Of a DNA stretch of 64,000 bases, positions 62,888-64,000 are shown in pieces. Position numbers and translations under genes: made by a program. Source of the stretch: Pricia mediterranea. GTDB taxonomy: Bacteria > Bacteroidota > Bacteroidia > Flavobacteriales > Flavobacteriaceae. The stretch lies in contig NZ_JAVTTP010000001.1 of assembly GCF_032248455.1 (NCBI RefSeq), positions 4,066,001 to 4,130,000 of the forward strand, given 5' to 3'. The notes below the pieces were generated by a model. The model was not told the DNA's origin and did no database searches. It worked only from the letters and a program-made list of their open reading frames with translations. Position 1 is the stretch's first letter. Each line of letters starts with the position of its first letter.

Positions 62888-63889
62888 TTAATCTTTTACT
62901 AATACCCCGAATTTATTTATTCCATTCACAAAGTGCGACCATACAATAGACGTTGTAAGGTAATACTTCGTAATAAAATTGGCTTTTTCCCGCTTATGGT
63001 ACATTTTGTGGAATTGTCTGTAAAAACTTAAGTGTGCGCGCAGAATCGCAAAACTGTGTTTGAACTTAAACTGGAAAATAAAACGGAACGCAGCGATTCC
63101 ATCCAATAGTAACCGGAAGAAAATAAGGATCAAAGCTTTTCGACGGGGTAAATTTTTGGTAATGGAGAACAAGGAATTTCTAAAATTGAGATAGGTTTTT
63201 TTCGGGTTCATGTTGCTCAAGGTCGAACCACCAAGGTGATATACTTTCGATTGGCCCACGTAAAAAACGCTATGGCCATCGTTTTTCGCCCTCCAGCAGA
63301 GATCGACCTCTTCTTGATGGGCGAAGTAATCTTCGTCGAAACCATCCAATTCATGGTACAGTTTACTTTTTATGAACATGCAGGCCCCGGTAGCCCAAAA
63401 AATTTCTCGGGTATCGTCATATTGTCCCAGATCCTTTTCCAAATGTTGGAAAATGCGTCCCCTGCAGAATGGATAGCCGAGTTGGTCAATAAAACCTCCG
63501 CCGGCACCGGCATATTCGAAGTACTCCTTTCGCATCAAGTCCAGAATTTTAGGCTGGACGATGGACACTTCAGGCATCTGTTCAAATGCGGAACGAATAG
63601 GTTTAAGCCAGCCCTCGGTCACTTCCACATCTGAATTCAATAGACAGTAAATATCGGCCTCCACGTGCTTGAGGCCCTCATTATATCCGCCGGCAAAACC
63701 CTTGTTTTCGCTGTTTTCAATGATTTTCACTTGAGGATGGACCGTCCGGATATATGCGACCGAACCATCGGTCGACGCATTATCGATCACATAAATATCG
63801 GCACCTTGCGAAAAATGGACCACGGATGTGAGGTACCTTTCGAGAAGTACCTCTCCGTTCCAGTTGAGTATGGCGATAGCAATGCGCAA
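62888..63889 (-). CDS. Family 2 glycosyltransferase (rhamnosyltransferase-like)
   Basis: A 333-residue GT-A fold enzyme, with the N-terminal IAILNWNGEVLLERYL, DNASTDGS, ENKGFAGGYNEG, DXD-like LLNSDVEV, and the later WATGACMFIKSKLY and DEDYFAHQEEVDLCWRA (catalytic base region). These match the dTDP-rhamnosyltransferase-like branch of family 2. The C-terminal part is basic with a hydrophobic patch near FFRLLLDGIAAFRFIF, so it may sit on the membrane. It is 12 bases downstream of the fragment at the window end, hence in an operon. Confidence 0.88.
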   Translation of the reverse strand: MRIAIAILNWNGEVLLERYLTSVVHFSQGADIYVIDNASTDGSVAYIRTVHPQVKIIENSENKGFAGGYNEGLKHVEADIYCLLNSDVEVTEGWLKPIRSAFEQMPEVSIVQPKILDLMRKEYFEYAGAGGGFIDQLGYPFCRGRIFQHLEKDLGQYDDTREIFWATGACMFIKSKLYHELDGFDEDYFAHQEEVDLCWRAKNDGHSVFYVGQSKVYHLGGSTLSNMNPKKTYLNFRNSLFSITKNLPRRKALILIFFRLLLDGIAAFRFIFQFKFKHSFAILRAHLSFYRQFHKMYHKREKANFITKYYLTTSIVWSHFVNGINKFGVLVKD

Positions 63890-63901
63890 AACGATGGCAA
63901 A

Positions 63902-64000
63902 TTAACGGCTAAATTCAGGAATATCGGTAAGAAACCTATACTTTTCGGCGTCAAGATCCATTTTACAACAATAGTGTTCGAGTCCGTTCGTCACCATGAG
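63902..64000 (-). CDS. C-terminal fragment of an unidentified protein
   Basis: The frame enters from beyond the window and ends at 63902 with 32 visible residues, ending DIPEFSR. The EHYCCK portion is distinctive, but I cannot name the family. It is directly upstream of the glycosyltransferase gene on the same strand with a 12-base gap, so the two are probably co-transcribed. Confidence 0.45.
   Translation of the reverse strand, partial: LMVTNGLEHYCCKMDLDAEKYRFLTDIPEFSR

Noticed and set aside
1-64000. CRISPR arrays, tRNA or rRNA genes, insertion sequences and prophage
   Set aside because: No regularly spaced direct repeats, cloverleaf-like segments, transposase or phage frames were recognised by eye. 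A tRNA or covariance-model scan would settle this for the RNA genes.

Overview
The window reads as a stretch of chromosome from a member of the Flavobacteriaceae (phylum Bacteroidota), most likely a marine one. Support comes from a SusC/SusD pair with a FecI/FecR regulator, TAnnTTTG-type -7 promoter motifs, TTG starts on some genes, small families typical of the group (DUF6095, DUF4294), a short 2-isopropylmalate synthase, and Tat- or lipobox-bearing envelope proteins. No rRNA, tRNA, CRISPR array, insertion sequence or phage gene was seen.

Layout. Positions 1-31 kb are mostly housekeeping: hisS, a NUDIX hydrolase, an M42 aminopeptidase, glycerate kinase, an ABC-F ATPase, pheT, leuB and leuA, an RluA-type pseudouridine synthase, panB, a Tat-exported Gfo/Idh/MocA oxidoreductase divergent from a DUF1080 protein, sdaA, dnaK and a fasciclin protein. 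Several lipoproteins and hypothetical proteins lie among them. Positions 30.8-57.1 kb hold a large sugar-acid catabolic locus. Positions 57.1-64 kb return to general functions: an M20 hydrolase, a UvrD/PcrA helicase, a Sua5/YrdC protein, an OmpA lipoprotein and a glycosyltransferase.

The sugar-acid locus. A FecI-type sigma factor is divergent from FecR, which is followed by an STN-bearing SusC and a SusD. Next comes an array with mirror symmetry: Tat-type enolase-superfamily dehydratase A, Sec-type RraA-like protein A, BASS-family transporter, KDG kinase, KDPG aldolase, Sec-type RraA-like protein B, Tat-type dehydratase B. Around this lie cytoplasmic hexuronate and aldonate enzymes: UxuA, an SDR that is probably a mannonate oxidoreductase, an FAH-family 2-keto-3-deoxyacid dehydratase, and a minus-strand operon of zinc dehydrogenase, UxaA, UxaB and lactonase. 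A PhyH-type dioxygenase and KduD follow. Most branches converge on 2-keto-3-deoxygluconate, then KdgK and KdgA.

The locus encodes no glycoside hydrolase, polysaccharide lyase or sulfatase, so it is not an ordinary polysaccharide utilisation locus. My main hypothesis is that it imports sugar acids across the outer membrane. The two exported enzyme pairs would dehydrate, and perhaps cleave, these acids in the periplasm, and the BASS carrier would take up the resulting 2-keto acids. The minus-strand operon fits L-galactonate oxidation through tagaturonate and altronate. Substrates are inferred from families and order, not shown.
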